Origin: Dicyema japonicum
Taxonomy: Eukaryota; Dicyemida; Rhombozoa; Dicyemidae
Assembly (NCBI GenBank): GCA_011109175.1
Contig: RDEW01000014.1
Location: forward strand, 2,191-66,190
DNA length: 64,000 bases
Direction of reading: 5' to 3'
In this document: positions 22,364 to 33,454 of the stretch, in pieces
How positions within the stretch are numbered: the stretch's first letter is position 1
Layout: each line of letters opens with the position of its first letter
Program-made: the position numbers and the translations under genes
The notes under the pieces: generated by a model
The model's database searches: none
Seen by the model: the letters and a program-made list of their open reading frames with translations, nothing else
What the model was told of the DNA's origin: nothing

Positions 22364-23192
22364 TTAGTAATTGAATATTCCAACCTGTAAAGGATGAAAA
22401 CGACTTCTATTATATTTTATTAGGTAAATGATGGCAGAGATCACAACTATCCCGCCAATTACACAAACTGGTAGTGGAGAATTGTTTTCTAAAATTAACT
22501 TAATATTACTCAATGTATCACTTTTTACTGTACTGTGAATTGTAGCTGTATTTAATTTTGAAATCATATGGGAAGTTGATTTGAATCGAAGATTTCTTTC
22601 AAAGTCACATCCGAGTGCTAAATGTCAGTATTATAAGTTACTGTTTCCAGTAAATGTTGTCTTATTATCTGTTTTAAATAGTTGCATTTTCATGTCTTTA
22701 ATTTTTATAATTCCATATTTAGGAATAGTTATTACTATTTCACTGCAGTTGTAATAACCGTTATTTAAAATTTTCGAACTTGGAGTAAACATAAATGTAG
22801 TATTATAAATAAGTGATAATCCCCAAGAAATATAAGAAATATTATTTGATCTATTGGAAACGAATATAGTAAATTCTACATCATTTTTCTTCCACGTGAG
22901 CTCACTAGGAAAATGTTCAGAAAAATCAAAATCAAAAATAGCATCGTTTAAATTTTCATATTTCATCTTTTATTAAATATAATGTGACTACAGTATTATT
23001 AATTTTATATTCAACTTCAATTATTCCACTAAATAAAGTTAATACTTGGTTGTTTTTTGTGGCACCCCATAATGTTACATTATTACGCAATTTTTCAAAA
23101 GTATTAATATTCCACCTCACTAATTTATTGCTTACTAAACAGGTATATATTACTATTATTAATTTATTTTATAAACCTAGTAATTGGAGCAT
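22364..23192 (-). CDS. LAMP-like lysosomal membrane glycoprotein
   Basis: Four exons on the minus strand (23192-23177, 23152-22992, 22966-22642, 22617-22364) give 251 residues without a frameshift. Residues 1-13 look like a signal peptide (MLQLLVIYTCLVS). The lumenal part has several N-x-S/T sites. It ends with the LAMP-family order GYYNCSE, IKIKDMKMQLFK, then GNTLGCDFE, where LAMPs have SYxC...I...L.VQ.F......C..D. A membrane span at about residues 217-236 and a short basic tail with RSRFHPL follow. Introns 23153-23176, 22967-22991 and 22618-22641 are 24, 25 and 24 nt. LAMP proteins line the lysosome membrane. A paralogue lies at 63590-64000. Confidence 0.7.
22618..22641 (-). other. 24-nt intron 3 of the LAMP-like gene
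   Basis: Minus-strand sequence begins GTAACTTATAA and ends GACATTTAG. It contains stops in the host frame, and its removal joins TFTGN-T to LGCDFE in phase 1. The paralogue at 63803-63829 has an intron at the same place, 27 nt long. Confidence 0.75.
22967..22991 (-). other. 25-nt intron 2 of the LAMP-like gene
   Basis: Begins GTAGTCAC and ends ATAAAAG on the minus strand, phase 0. An alternative donor three bases downstream would give 22 nt and also keep the frame. Confidence 0.6.
23153..23176 (-). other. 24-nt intron 1 of the LAMP-like gene
   Basis: Begins GTTTATAAAAT and ends TTAATAATAG on the minus strand. It removes an in-frame TAA and completes the signal peptide. Confidence 0.6.
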
Positions 23193-24509
23193 ACTCACAG
23201 CAAATGTTATAGTTATGAATCAAAATTTTATATTTAAATAGAAAATAATAAATATTTTAAATTTAATTAACAAATAATACAGTGTTAATGTTGTCATGGA
23301 AAATTTCGTTTTTTCGGGAGCGAAAGCTACGCGCCCTCTCAATAGCCGCTATTATCCAGTCCGAATTCCCAGAGGTCGTTGAAAAGGTTGACAGGGGAAC
23401 AATTGTGGTTCTTTTAGTTGACAGATTGATACTGATATCCAATTTACTCAACGTGAAGGTGAACCACATCGAATATTTGAATTTTTGTTAAATATAACCT
23501 TATGTTTTAAGTTTATCACATGACCATGTTTTTCTCGTATCAGAAATTATCCCTAAAAAATAATTATCACTTTATTTCTCGGTAAAACTCCCACAGTTCG
23601 ACTTATAATTAAGGCACGTAATGCCCCAAAATCAAAGGTTTCCCCAAAACAGAGGTTTTCCATATAGCTCGAAAAATAAAGAAAAAAGACAATATTGTTT
23701 AAAGTAATCAGTTATTTTCTCTCCAAATTAATATTTATTTTTTATTCCACCCTTCACTTTCTGTTTGAATTTCTAAAAATCAAAAAGATAGTCTGGAATC
23801 AATAATGTTTGCTTTCGAGCTTAAAGTTTTTGATATTGATGGTTCACATTCTCTATCCTTATAGAGATATGCATCATTATACTACAGCATAGTTGCTGAA
23901 CATTCTACAGTTTTCATTTCTCTTTACAATGGAGACACCGCTCTGTATGTCAACTGAAAATTTTTCCGTCCTGTAGGGAATTATCTACACCTACAATCGG
24001 AGGTGCATGTTTCCATACTGGTGTCATACTAAAGACAAATTCACATAACATGAGGATCTTTCAGGATATCAAAGACTAATGTGATGGTTTTGTTAATTAA
24101 AATATCACTTTGTAGTCTGGCTATGAGCTTGCTCTGGAAGTCTTAAATTTATGTTACATACGTTCTTTTACGACAGTATGAGTCTGATTCAGTTTTTCTC
24201 TTTCAGCAACGCTTGGAAACATTCAATTCAGGAATTTGTCAAAATCTTATCTCTAATAAATCTATATTACCTTTTGGTTTAATATACTATTCTAAGTTTA
24301 TAATCCGAAAATTTTCTTTTAATTGAATTTTAGAGTTTTTTTTACAAATTCAACAAATTCGTTATCAGTAGATTTGTAAAGAAAGAGTGGCAAGAAGCGT
24401 ACAATAGCTCCAAACAATGAAGTTGGAAAATTAAAATATGATTAATTATTTTCGTTTAATTTGACTTTAATTAAATGTATTTTATTATTATAATTATTTA
24501 TTGTGCTGT
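23193..24509. other. Upstream spacer of the LAMP-like gene; nothing else recognised
   Basis: Mostly AT-rich. A short segment richer in GC at 23290-23480 is open on both strands (about 68 codons each) but has no motif I can name. The promoter of the LAMP-like gene should lie just right of 23192, but no clear TATA or initiator element stands out in this base composition. Confidence 0.35.
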
Positions 24510-25006
24510 TGTGCACGCATCCAAAACTTCCCACCAATTCCTCTGATGAAGATTGCATTATGAAAACTATTCCGCTAAAGAATGAGGTGATGTCCGCGAC
24601 GGTCGGACGTGGGACAAACATGGAAGAGGGCGGATCTACTTCCCCACCTCTCTTCGGAAGCGGAAGCTTATAATGAAGTATTGGAAGATGGATTTGGTCG
24701 GAGAAGCAGATGTTCTTTCTTTGGTTCCTTCCTTGGATTAGTTAGTTATGACGGTTTGTGCTGGGCTTACAATGATATGCCTGGGATTAATAATAATAAA
24801 ACTTCGCCTCTAATCGCGATTACGTTCAGTTGCAAGGTCATCAGGTTGGAACACGCACCTGGTTTCTGTTCTACGTCGCCATGAGTACTGTAATTAGGCA
24901 TGGAAAACCAGTGAGTAAATGATTTGAAGAAGTAGAGAAAAAAATGGTTCTTTTTCATGATCACTGGCATTTTGCACGACGAAATAGGAGAATCACATGA
25001 ATTCAC
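24510..25006 (-). mobile_element. LINE family Y, 5' end with 2A-like peptide
   Basis: The minus-strand frame at 25006-24767 contains HGDVEQKPGACSN at about 24857-24880, a degenerate form of the 2A motif (G/D-V-E-x-N-P-G-P). It is followed by LMTLQLNVIAIRGE, corresponding to LSIQSLN.NGIRGK at the start of the AP endonuclease in the better copy at 55780-58400. Further downstream only broken endonuclease text remains (PKRGGEVDPPSS). In 2A peptides the ribosome skips the Gly-Pro bond; here Asn is Lys and the final Pro is Ala. Confidence 0.65.
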
Positions 25007-28000
25007 GATAATATTAGTAAATCATGCTTATGTTTCTTCAACTCTTAAAGAACGCTTCCCATGTGCGTTTCTGTAGAAACAACGGAGACTATGTCAAAGG
25101 TGAAAAAATTGTCCTGTGTTGATTCAGGTGGTAATCCTCTTAGTCGTTCTATGACGCTTGGAAGGATCTTGTCTTTAATACCAAATTACTAATGGAGAAC
25201 AGAGAAATGTGTTCAGATTCGTTCTGACGACACTGATTATTTTGAATTCTCAATCTGTCTACTTAAAAAATGAACTATTGTTGTTCGTTAATGTTCACCT
25301 TTTCTTGTGAATAAACAAAATGATGGTCAAAGAATATTAGATTCTTTATGTTTTGGAACTAAGGAGGTAATCAGATAATCTTTCTTTAACAATTATTTAC
25401 AAAACAAAACAATGAGCTGATTCATCCATGGTTCGATGGAATAAGTCAGGGTTAGAAAACTATTTTATTTGGTCTTCAAAAGTCGCTCATGAGTTTTTGA
25501 GAATTATCTCTAATATACTACTGAGATTTCTTATAAAGACTTTTTTATTGTTTCTAATCCGGTATTTAATGTTTCCAGTAATAAAGTGCTTCCTTTTAAC
25601 ATTTCTAAATTTAAAAAATATCAGATAAATCGTTGAATTTTCAAAAATATATTTAAAAACTCAAAAAATTATAAATTGGTTACTGAGATATAAATTCTAT
25701 AATTTTTTATTAAATATTGCAGAATACTTGTAATTGAAATCTGCAGAATACTTGTAATGGAAAGGTAAATGATATTGTGATATGTTGTCTTAAGCAATGC
25801 TTAAAATACCAAGAATTATGTGTCCGAACAACGCCCACTTGTTTAAAGATATTTCATTAACCAGAAAACTGTTGCCGAAAATATTAATGAAAAATCTTTG
25901 AATTTAAACACAAATTAAAAACTGAATAGTTAAAATTAAACTAGTTTTCAATTACGATCGATGAAACAGTCTACGTTGTTAAAATTGCACAATTAGCAAT
26001 CTTTGTTAGAGTCTGTGATTCAGATTTTAATATTTCTGAATAATTTCTCGTACTGGAACCAATGCACGATACTAGTACAAGTAAAGATATCTTTGTAAAT
26101 TACTACAAATTCTTTTTTACTATGTGTTGATTTGAAGAAGCTTGTATGTTTGAGCACCGATGGCGCATCGAATATTTTTATTACTATTATTAAGAAACGC
26201 ACTCCCGAGAAAACATAAAATTAGTTAAATTCCCTTGTGTTGTATTCCGAATCATCCTCTCCGTTTGCTCAACCATGATCTTCCGTTGCGCATTAGTTCT
26301 CTTAGGTAGTTCATGTGTCCGCTATTTCCAATATAATTTCAGATGCTGATCACACTATTGTAGCACAGCAAATCAGATCCTGATGGACTGAAAATCGAGA
26401 CCATAATGTCGGCAGACCCAGAGGGAGGGTAGTAAAAAGTGGAATCTGCCAAACAGTTCTGTTGATTGTACGGTCGTTTGTTTTTTGTAAACAGCAGACA
26501 GAGATATCATATTTTGTTAGATCGCATGCCAGTTGGTGTTTCTGTAAGGTTGTTTAAGTCTTCTGCAATAAAAAGATCGAAGAGTGAACGGAGAAGTCAG
26601 TAAGTAAAACGAAATAAGACATAGTGCAATAGAAACGTCGTCACCACTTCAACCAAAAAGAATCGAAAATAGTTGAAGAAATATATTCATCAGCAAAATT
26701 TGTGCATAAAGTTTTAAATGGAAAATGCTTTTAGTTTGTCACGTAAACAGTAATCTATATCAGAGGGTGCTCAACAACCACAATTTATTGAACTGCTATA
26801 GATATGAATAATCAGTTCAGCTAAATTTTTTTTATACTACAGTCCGTTGGTTGTCACTTCACAGTAATGATAAGATTTCATTTTCTGAGACCGAAAATAA
26901 TTCTAATTATGCCAAAACACAGACAAAATGAAATGTCAATCTTGGTTCAAAGATATAGCATTTTTAGTGGATATTACCACACACATCAATAGAAAGGGGG
27001 CATGGTTAATTTTTATTAATTTTGTGCTTCGTTTTACTGTGTTCTTTATGGGTAGGGAAGATAAACGTTCTCGTCTTCAAGGAGTGCTTTGATCAGTTTT
27101 GGAGTCTTTCAAAGAGAGTTGCATTAACTCACCTGGTCTTAATATTTCATTATATGGCACCATTTTGGTTTATATTTCAGTATTCGTAGTAAAATGACGA
27201 TGCTCCTTATATAGTCAATTCTCCCACCATCGTTCACAACTGTTTGAACATATTCCTTTTCATTGAGAGTAATCGTGTGTGAGTAAAGCTAGTAGTTTAT
27301 GTCCTTACATGATTAATTAGGATAATGCATACGCCGTTCTGCATAAATCTGAGGAAAACCGTCCGTTCTTTATCACCTATCAAAGTCGATTACTTCTTTA
27401 ATCGTTTTTTAAGTAAAATTATTCTTTTAGAGACAATAGTACAGCTGTGTAATTCAGTTGTCCAACCAGGATAATAATTAAATCATAATAAATTTGAATT
27501 AATTAACACCAATTTTATATCCCAGAAAAATGAACCATTAAGTTAGTTAAATGTTAATTAAACTCCTCAAATTCCAAGTATATTATACTTGTTTTTAATG
27601 GCACTGCAGATTATTAGACTGAAATATTCACTTGTCGGCCTGCTGTTTTTTCTAAATATATTATTTTCTAACATATACATTTTATTATCTTTGAGATATA
27701 ATCTCTATTAGTTATTGCTTCATATCTATACTAAATATAATATCATACGCCTCTGGATTTCCGAATGAATCGATGCAAACGATAACACTATATTAATTAT
27801 TATTAAAAATACTCATTAAAATAATAAAGTTGGAAGTAATTTTAAAAATTTGAATTACACTTATTCCTTGAGGAAAGATCTACATTAATTACAAAAAAAC
27901 TACAATTCAAAAGCATTGATAAATTTTCCGCAAATTCGATAGATATGAATTTGAGGGAATTACAGTAATCAAAATGTCTATAATTTAAAAAAATATGTAA

Positions 28001-28474
28001 CAAGTCTTTAATGTAGGTGGGAGTGTTTGGTTGTCTACAGTTTTTAAACTTTCATCATAATACCACATCGACTATGAATATTAATAATAATTACAAAGCA
28101 TCTAAATTCATTCCCAATAATGAAAGGTTTACATAAGGTTCAAATTTAATATTTTGAACAATTAATGCACTACATAAAATTCAGGTAGGCCAGTTATCGA
28201 ATATGTACAATTAATCCAATATCTTAATAATTTATATTTAATACAGAGCTCCATTTTTATTAATTCGTTTTTGCATAAATTCTGTGATGTCAAAATATCG
28301 AATGACAAGTTTAACACGAGAAAAGTGAACATCTATAATTAAATACCAAAATGAATATACGATAACCACAAGAAATAAAAATTACTACATGAAATACAGT
28401 CGTCATAATTAATTATAATTTTATTAAATAAAGTGTTGGATTAAAAAAATAAAATTAAAAAATAATTTAATTAA
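25007..28474. other. Long AT-rich region with almost no recognisable content
   Basis: I find no coding pattern of more than about 65 codons with any motif. The only pairing seen is 26990-27200, which is a diverged inverted match of 54840-55010. Some host exons interrupted by 24-nt introns could be hidden here and would be missed by eye. Confidence 0.4.
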
Positions 28475-28655
28475 ATTCACACAATTTACATGGTTTTCCG
28501 ATTTGTTTAATAATTTTACCATAAAATTTAATAAATTTGTCAAAAATGTCTAATAACTTTGCCTTAATGTTTAGTAACTTTATCAAAATACTTAAAAATT
28601 GTGTCAAAAAGTTTAATACCTTTTGAATAATGTTTAATTACAGGTCAATTTGCGC
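28475..28655. repeat. AT-rich dispersed repeat, copy 2
   Basis: Inverted copy of 11640-11815, with shared text GGTTTTCCGATTTGTTTAAT through TTTAATTACAGGTC. It directly precedes a family W RT fragment. Confidence 0.6.
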
Positions 28656-28679
28656 GAAAATAAAATTTTAAGTGAATCT

Positions 28680-30215
28680 GAAGATAGGCTACACACATTG
28701 ACTCACAATAACCAATCCTTTGTTGTCTATCTGGAAGCTGCTCTTCGTAATTTGAGAGCTAAAAATTGTCCTACTTTTATCTAGGAACTAAGATATGCGT
28801 ATGACCTGGATTTTGTTTTAGAAGAATGATGATAGCTAATTCTTTTTAGACAAGAGTACTGCAGGGTAAATGAAATTATTTTTTTCAGACAAGAGTACTG
28901 CAATGTAATTTAATTGGTCTAATTTTGGAGGATTAGACGTGAAATTAACACAAAGCAGTATGAAGTAGTTAGCCTGAGTATGATAAGAGAATCTTTTGCC
29001 TTTTTAGAATCAAATAGATGATATTGTTCCAAGTAACGAATGACCAACATTCGCTCTCTCGAATTGATTTTATGTAAAATATTAAAAAATCGAATAAGGT
29101 AATCAATTAATGACAAAATATTTCTTTGTGCGATTTTGGCTACATATTATCCTCGGATGATCTTTTTACTTGAAAGTAAAAATAGGTCATATTTCTCCTT
29201 GACCGTAAAATTAGGTCAACCGTTAAAGTAATTTTAAATATACATTTGATGACTATAGATGCTATTAGTATTCTTAATATTATTCGCAACCAAATGTGGA
29301 TGCCAGGTTTAGGTTTATTCTGACTTTACCACTTCTCTTATTTCTGGATCTGTGGACGATTAGAAGAAGATTTTCTGAATGATCTAAATGACCGAATTAT
29401 TCTGAAATCACATTAAGATATGTTTTTGAAAAATATATAGTTCCTTGAGATTAATATGATACTGGAGGTCTGCTTCAAGACGACTAGAAATTAATCAACA
29501 AATGCTTGGTTTAATGTTTATCAATGTGGTAAAATTGGCAACGTTCTGACGACGAGGCAGTGAGAATAGCTACATTGCTCCGTTTTGACCTTAATTTTGT
29601 GTTAATGAAAATGCATCTGTGGACGCTGAATCGATGGTTATCAGTCTTTAAACTGATTTATGGCTGGTCCACAGACATGAAATAACAACTTGACTTTAAA
29701 AAATGTTTCTTTCTTTGCGATGGCAACACCCCGAAGGGATAACAATACTCCCATTCGCTAATGGTCGAAACATTGCTGCGGCGTTCACATGTTAAAAAAT
29801 ACTCTCCATCAAATTTGGCTGGAATCCAGTTTATGACACCGAGGATCATAAAACTAGACTTGTTCCACAAAGTTCAGCTGTAAAAAAACAGGAACTACTT
29901 GGCCCACAAGAAATCGAGAAATGCATTATTTAAGAGATGTAGCACTATACCTATCAGTTTAGAATTACTGGAATCCAGAAGGAAGCTTTTCGGACACGTG
30001 CTGAGGATGAATTAACATCCCCACCTAACATATCTATGGAAACATACTATGTTAGTCAAGAAGGCCGCTATCGTCGAAGACCAAATACAACAATGCCAAC
30101 AGTTTTACAAACAATAAAAACCTCGTTAAAATTAAAAGAAATTTAAAAACTGCCGACGACCTTGACACTATGGTCCACATATATGGTGGCAACTCTGAAA
30201 TAATGATTATATATT
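28680..30215 (+). mobile_element. LINE family W, decayed RT and C-terminus
   Basis: At 28680-28830 the plus strand reads VVYLEAALRNLRAKN and ELRYAYDLDFVLEE (motif B to motif C region, with YADD changed to YAYD). About 700 bp of unrecognised sequence follows. Then come TPRIIKLDLFHKVQL (29840), PISLELLESRRKLFGHVLRM (29960-30010) and RYRRRPNTTMPTVLQ (30070-30110), the C-terminal landmarks of family W. The end is near 30215. Confidence 0.65.
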
Positions 30216-30234
30216 GTATTGTTTAATTAAGTCG

Positions 30235-31285
30235 TGTCCTTGGAGATCGCATGAACGAGTTTCCTCAACTCTCCCCGATCCGTTGCAATTTGGAGTAGCC
30301 TTAAAATAAGAATTCCCGTAACCTCCTCCACCGTGGATAGCTATCAATTCTTTGGTTGGCCAGGTCTTCTCTTCCGAGTGATATTGCTCAACATAATGGT
30401 TCTTTCAAGGGAATCAGAGCGGACAACATGCCCAAAAAACGCCATTCTGTGTTTTACGATTCTTCCTTCTAGCGAAATGTCCGTTTCCACCCGTTTGAGT
30501 ACATCAATGTTTGTTAATTTAAAAGTCCAATGGATTCTTAGTAACCTCCACCAGTACCCAGCTCAAAAGCATCAATTTTTCGTCTATCCACCTTTTTCAG
30601 TATCCATGATTCTGCGCGGAATAGGAAAACAGGTAACACGATTACATTAACCAGTCTGCATTTGGTCCTTAAGCAAATATCTTTGCTTTTCCAAATTCTA
30701 TTCATTCTCTGGAAGGTGTCTCGTCCCATGGCAATTCGCCTCTTGATTTCCAAACCTCCGTCATTATTCCGATTAATTAGACTTCCCAGAAAGACAAAAT
30801 TATCTCAAATCTCTTGTTTCTTATTCCCAATTTTTTAGTTCCATTATTAGCAGTAGTCATAATTTCGTTCTTCTTGATATTTAGCAATAAACCAAAGACG
30901 ACGCTCTATTCTCTGAATCTTAGAATCAACTCCCTGAGGCCATCCTCTGTTTCAGCCAGTAAGGTTGCCATCGTCAGCATAGCGCAAATTATTGATGTTG
31001 CTTCATCCAATTTTAATCCCTTTTTTGATACAGTATCCAATTTAGTCATGATCATTTCGGCATAAATATTGAATAAGAAGGGAGATAATAAGCATCCTTG
31101 TCTTACTCCTTTACTAATTTTAAACCAATCGGTATCTCCATACACTGTTCTAACAGTAGCTTCTTGATCCTTATAAAGAGATTTGATAAGCAATATCAGA
31201 TGGGCATCGAATCCAAATTCTTTCATAACGGACCACAGCTTGTCATGTATAACGGAATCAAAAGCTTTCCGATAGTCAATGAAGC
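30235..31285 (-). mobile_element. RTE/BovB-like LINE, 5'-truncated
   Basis: The minus strand starts abruptly at LDYRKAFDSVIHDKL (RT motif A) and continues KEFGFDAHLILLIKSLYKDQ, GVRQGCLLSPFLFNIYAEMI (motif B) and a broken motif C/ LLAETEDGLRELI region. At 30753-30540 follow EIKRRIAMGRDTFQRMN, TKCRLVNVIVLPVFLFRAES and DRRKIDAFEL, the C-terminal signature of RTE/BovB-like elements. No endonuclease is present. Frameshifts fall between motif B and the C-terminal part. Confidence 0.75.
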
Positions 31286-31590
31286 TTCGGCAGGAAAGTG
31301 CGTGGAGTCCTTTCGCGTCGACTATTCCTCCACATCTACAGCGATGGATTGCGCAAACATCGATTCCGAGGCGGACGCAAACCCCAATCCTCGTGAGTCA
31401 TCGTCCAGAAAAGTTCCGAGTGAAATGCACGGGAATGCTTTGAGCCATGCACCGCTTACGTTTGTTGATGCGATAGCCAGACAAGCCAGACGATGCTGGT
31501 CGAGTTGTGGTTTTAGCTCATCGATGGTCCTCGAACATACAAGTTCGTTCCAGTCTCGTTGTTTGTTGAAGTTGAAGTTCTTCGGAAAAT
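31286..31590 (-). mobile_element. LINE family X fragment (copy X4) joined to the RTE-like copy
   Basis: The minus strand reads SRTIDELKPQLDQHRLACLA, SGAWLKAFPCISLGTFLDDD, GIDVCAIHRCRCGGIVDAKG and LHALSCR. This is the family X segment leading into its CCHC cluster, and all of CxC...H...C is kept here. It stops exactly where the RTE-like RT begins (GCCGAAG/CTTCATTGAC). The two elements are on the same strand, so this is a chimeric insertion or a nested insertion. Confidence 0.7.
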
Positions 31591-31919
31591 TTATAAAGAA
31601 TTTCTCACGCTACATAACTTTCATAGTTCTACTAAAGGAGCTGATATATTCCGTGAATTTCGTGATTTCCTTGAAAAGGCACATTTGGATCTTTCAAAAA
31701 TATTTTCAGTAAACTTACGCGAATAAAAAGTAAGTATCGAAATCGATTGACTGATGAACACCTAATTAAACTTTTACGTACATAGTCTTCGAACTTTACT
31801 CCACGTTTCGATAAAATAGTAGTGGCCAAGCAAAATCAAGTCTCACATTGATTCTCTGTTTACGTAATAAAACCTTTTTTCTTTAATCAAATAAAATATA
31901 CTCTTAATTATCGATTTGG

Positions 31920-31950
31920 CCCTTGAGCTAAAAAAGGTTGAGAACCCATG
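31920..31950. repeat. hAT-like terminal sequence
   Basis: TAAAAAAGGTTGAGAACCCA resembles the inverted-repeat ends of hAT elements (CAGxGGTTCxCAACCTTTTT on the other strand). No matching second end or 8-bp duplication was found nearby. Confidence 0.35.
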
Positions 31951-32185
31951 ATCTACGCCTATTGTAACCTTAGCAGTTCTCGCACAAAACACATTTAACT
32001 ATCGTGGTAATTTCTATAAATTCCCCACTGTCACTTAGATGGTGGTTAAACTAGATTGATTCTCATTTAAAATTTAAAATATAAGCGTTGGTCTCCAAAA
32101 ACAACATATCCTCAAATATTGGCTAATCATAGGAAATAAACAAAAAATAAAAAAGTATCAAACATTAACCAGAAATTGTTAAAAG

Positions 32186-32472
32186 TTAGAATCGTAATCT
32201 CTGAGCCAATTTTAGATCACTGAGATATATGGTTACTCTCTTGGCATGAGCTGCACACAAATTAGCGTCTTCGAACAGTGATATTAGAAACACTTCAGAA
32301 GCGTCCTGAAGGCACATGAGAGCAGAAGATTGAAATCGTATAGGATTTTCTTTAAATAAATTCATGGCAACATCCCTCACAACTCGCGCAAATGGCAATT
32401 TTCTTAATAAAATCTTGTCATTCTTTCGTATTCCTGTTTTTTTAGTTTGGATGGTTCCCTCTTAGTTCTCAT
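32186..32472 (-). CDS. Histone H3 variant, CENP-A-like (one frameshift)
   Basis: The minus-strand frame ending at 32186 gives the H3 fold: [52 protein letters not shown] and the terminal [10 protein letters not shown]. Loop 1 (NLFKENPI) is about two residues longer than in canonical H3, and the tail ends in RF rather than RGERA. Both features mark centromeric H3 (CENP-A), which replaces H3 in centromeric nucleosomes. An ATG at 32472 opens a short basic tail, [12 protein letters not shown], resembling the H3 start MARTK. The frame must shift once at the T7/A7 run 32437-32443. No H3-type K4/K9/K27 tail pattern is seen beyond this. It could be live with a sequencing error, or a pseudogene. Confidence 0.75.
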
Positions 32473-32589
32473 AACAAAAAAAAATATCCAATCGCCAAAT
32501 AAAATTTATATTTAAATTATATAAAATTATTTTATATGTAGTATAGTTGTTTAATTGGAAATTTGTTAAAACAAAGTAATTTAAACAAA

Positions 32590-33130
32590 AAGGTCATACA
32601 GCGCCACTCTGACCGCGTAGCTATTCCTATCATGATGGCGAGCGCTCAAATTGGCAGCAATGCTCACGTGGATCTTCTACTGTTCGCGTAGAAATCCAAT
32701 TCCCTAAAAACAGCGTCGCAGGCGCAAGTGAACTAGACGTTTCAACCGCGAACGGGAACAAGAAATTTTCGAGTAGGAGCGCGACTTTGCCCTTTTTAAC
32801 TTTCGGCCTCTCAGAGGCAGAACAGGATCCAGAGGCACTCCGATGTAGTTTGTAAGGGGCGAATGTTTCGGTACAGATGACGTACACTGCAGTCTTCTGC
32901 TGGAGAGAGGAGTAAACTGTCAATCTTGTCTCCGCATCGGCGCATGCGGAAGGCAGACCTTTAATCTGAGTCGTAATAAGATTTCAATGCGGACACATTC
33001 ATCCATTAAAGTATTCGAACGGCTCTGAGTAAGCACCGCTATCGGAAGACAACAAACAAGCACGGCGGTGTCGGTTAGATGACACCAGATATTCTTCAAA
33101 TTACTTCCAGCATACGGCTTGGTTCAGACC
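32590..33130. other. GC-richer island without assignable gene
   Basis: Composition rises to near 50 percent GC. A 97-codon frame on the minus strand (32630-32923) is open but has no motif. Given how GC-rich family X copies are, this may be part of another mobile element. It lies just upstream of the H3 variant gene, so part of it may also be promoter sequence. Confidence 0.3.
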
Positions 33131-33454
33131 CCGTTGAGAGTTCACGGAAGGTAGAGGAAAACAGATGAAAGGGTCCAAAGATCAATCTACGAATGAAACT
33201 TAGCAGGGATTAAACGATTAATCTACGATAGAATTTTCACGAAACGAACCCTAGGGAAATGTTTCTGAAAGATTATTATTCGAAAAATAATCATGTTTTA
33301 ATAGAAAAGTCATTAAGCACTCAGAGAGTTATTTCACTGGATTTCGTAGGTATTTCAGAATACTGCCTTCTTATCCGTGTTCTGAGATCGAGGATGAAAA
33401 TCCCATCCGCATCTTTAACCACGAGGATTATCGATTAGAAACTCTTTATACCTA

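Noticed and set aside
22364-23192. Retroviral envelope protein linked to the integrase at 21405-22075
   Set aside because: Opposite strands, host-type introns in the gene and a LAMP-like Cys pattern argue for a host membrane protein.
24609-24884. 91-codon plus-strand open frame
   Set aside because: The minus strand of the same bases carries the 2A-like motif and endonuclease start of LINE family Y; the plus frame is its shadow.
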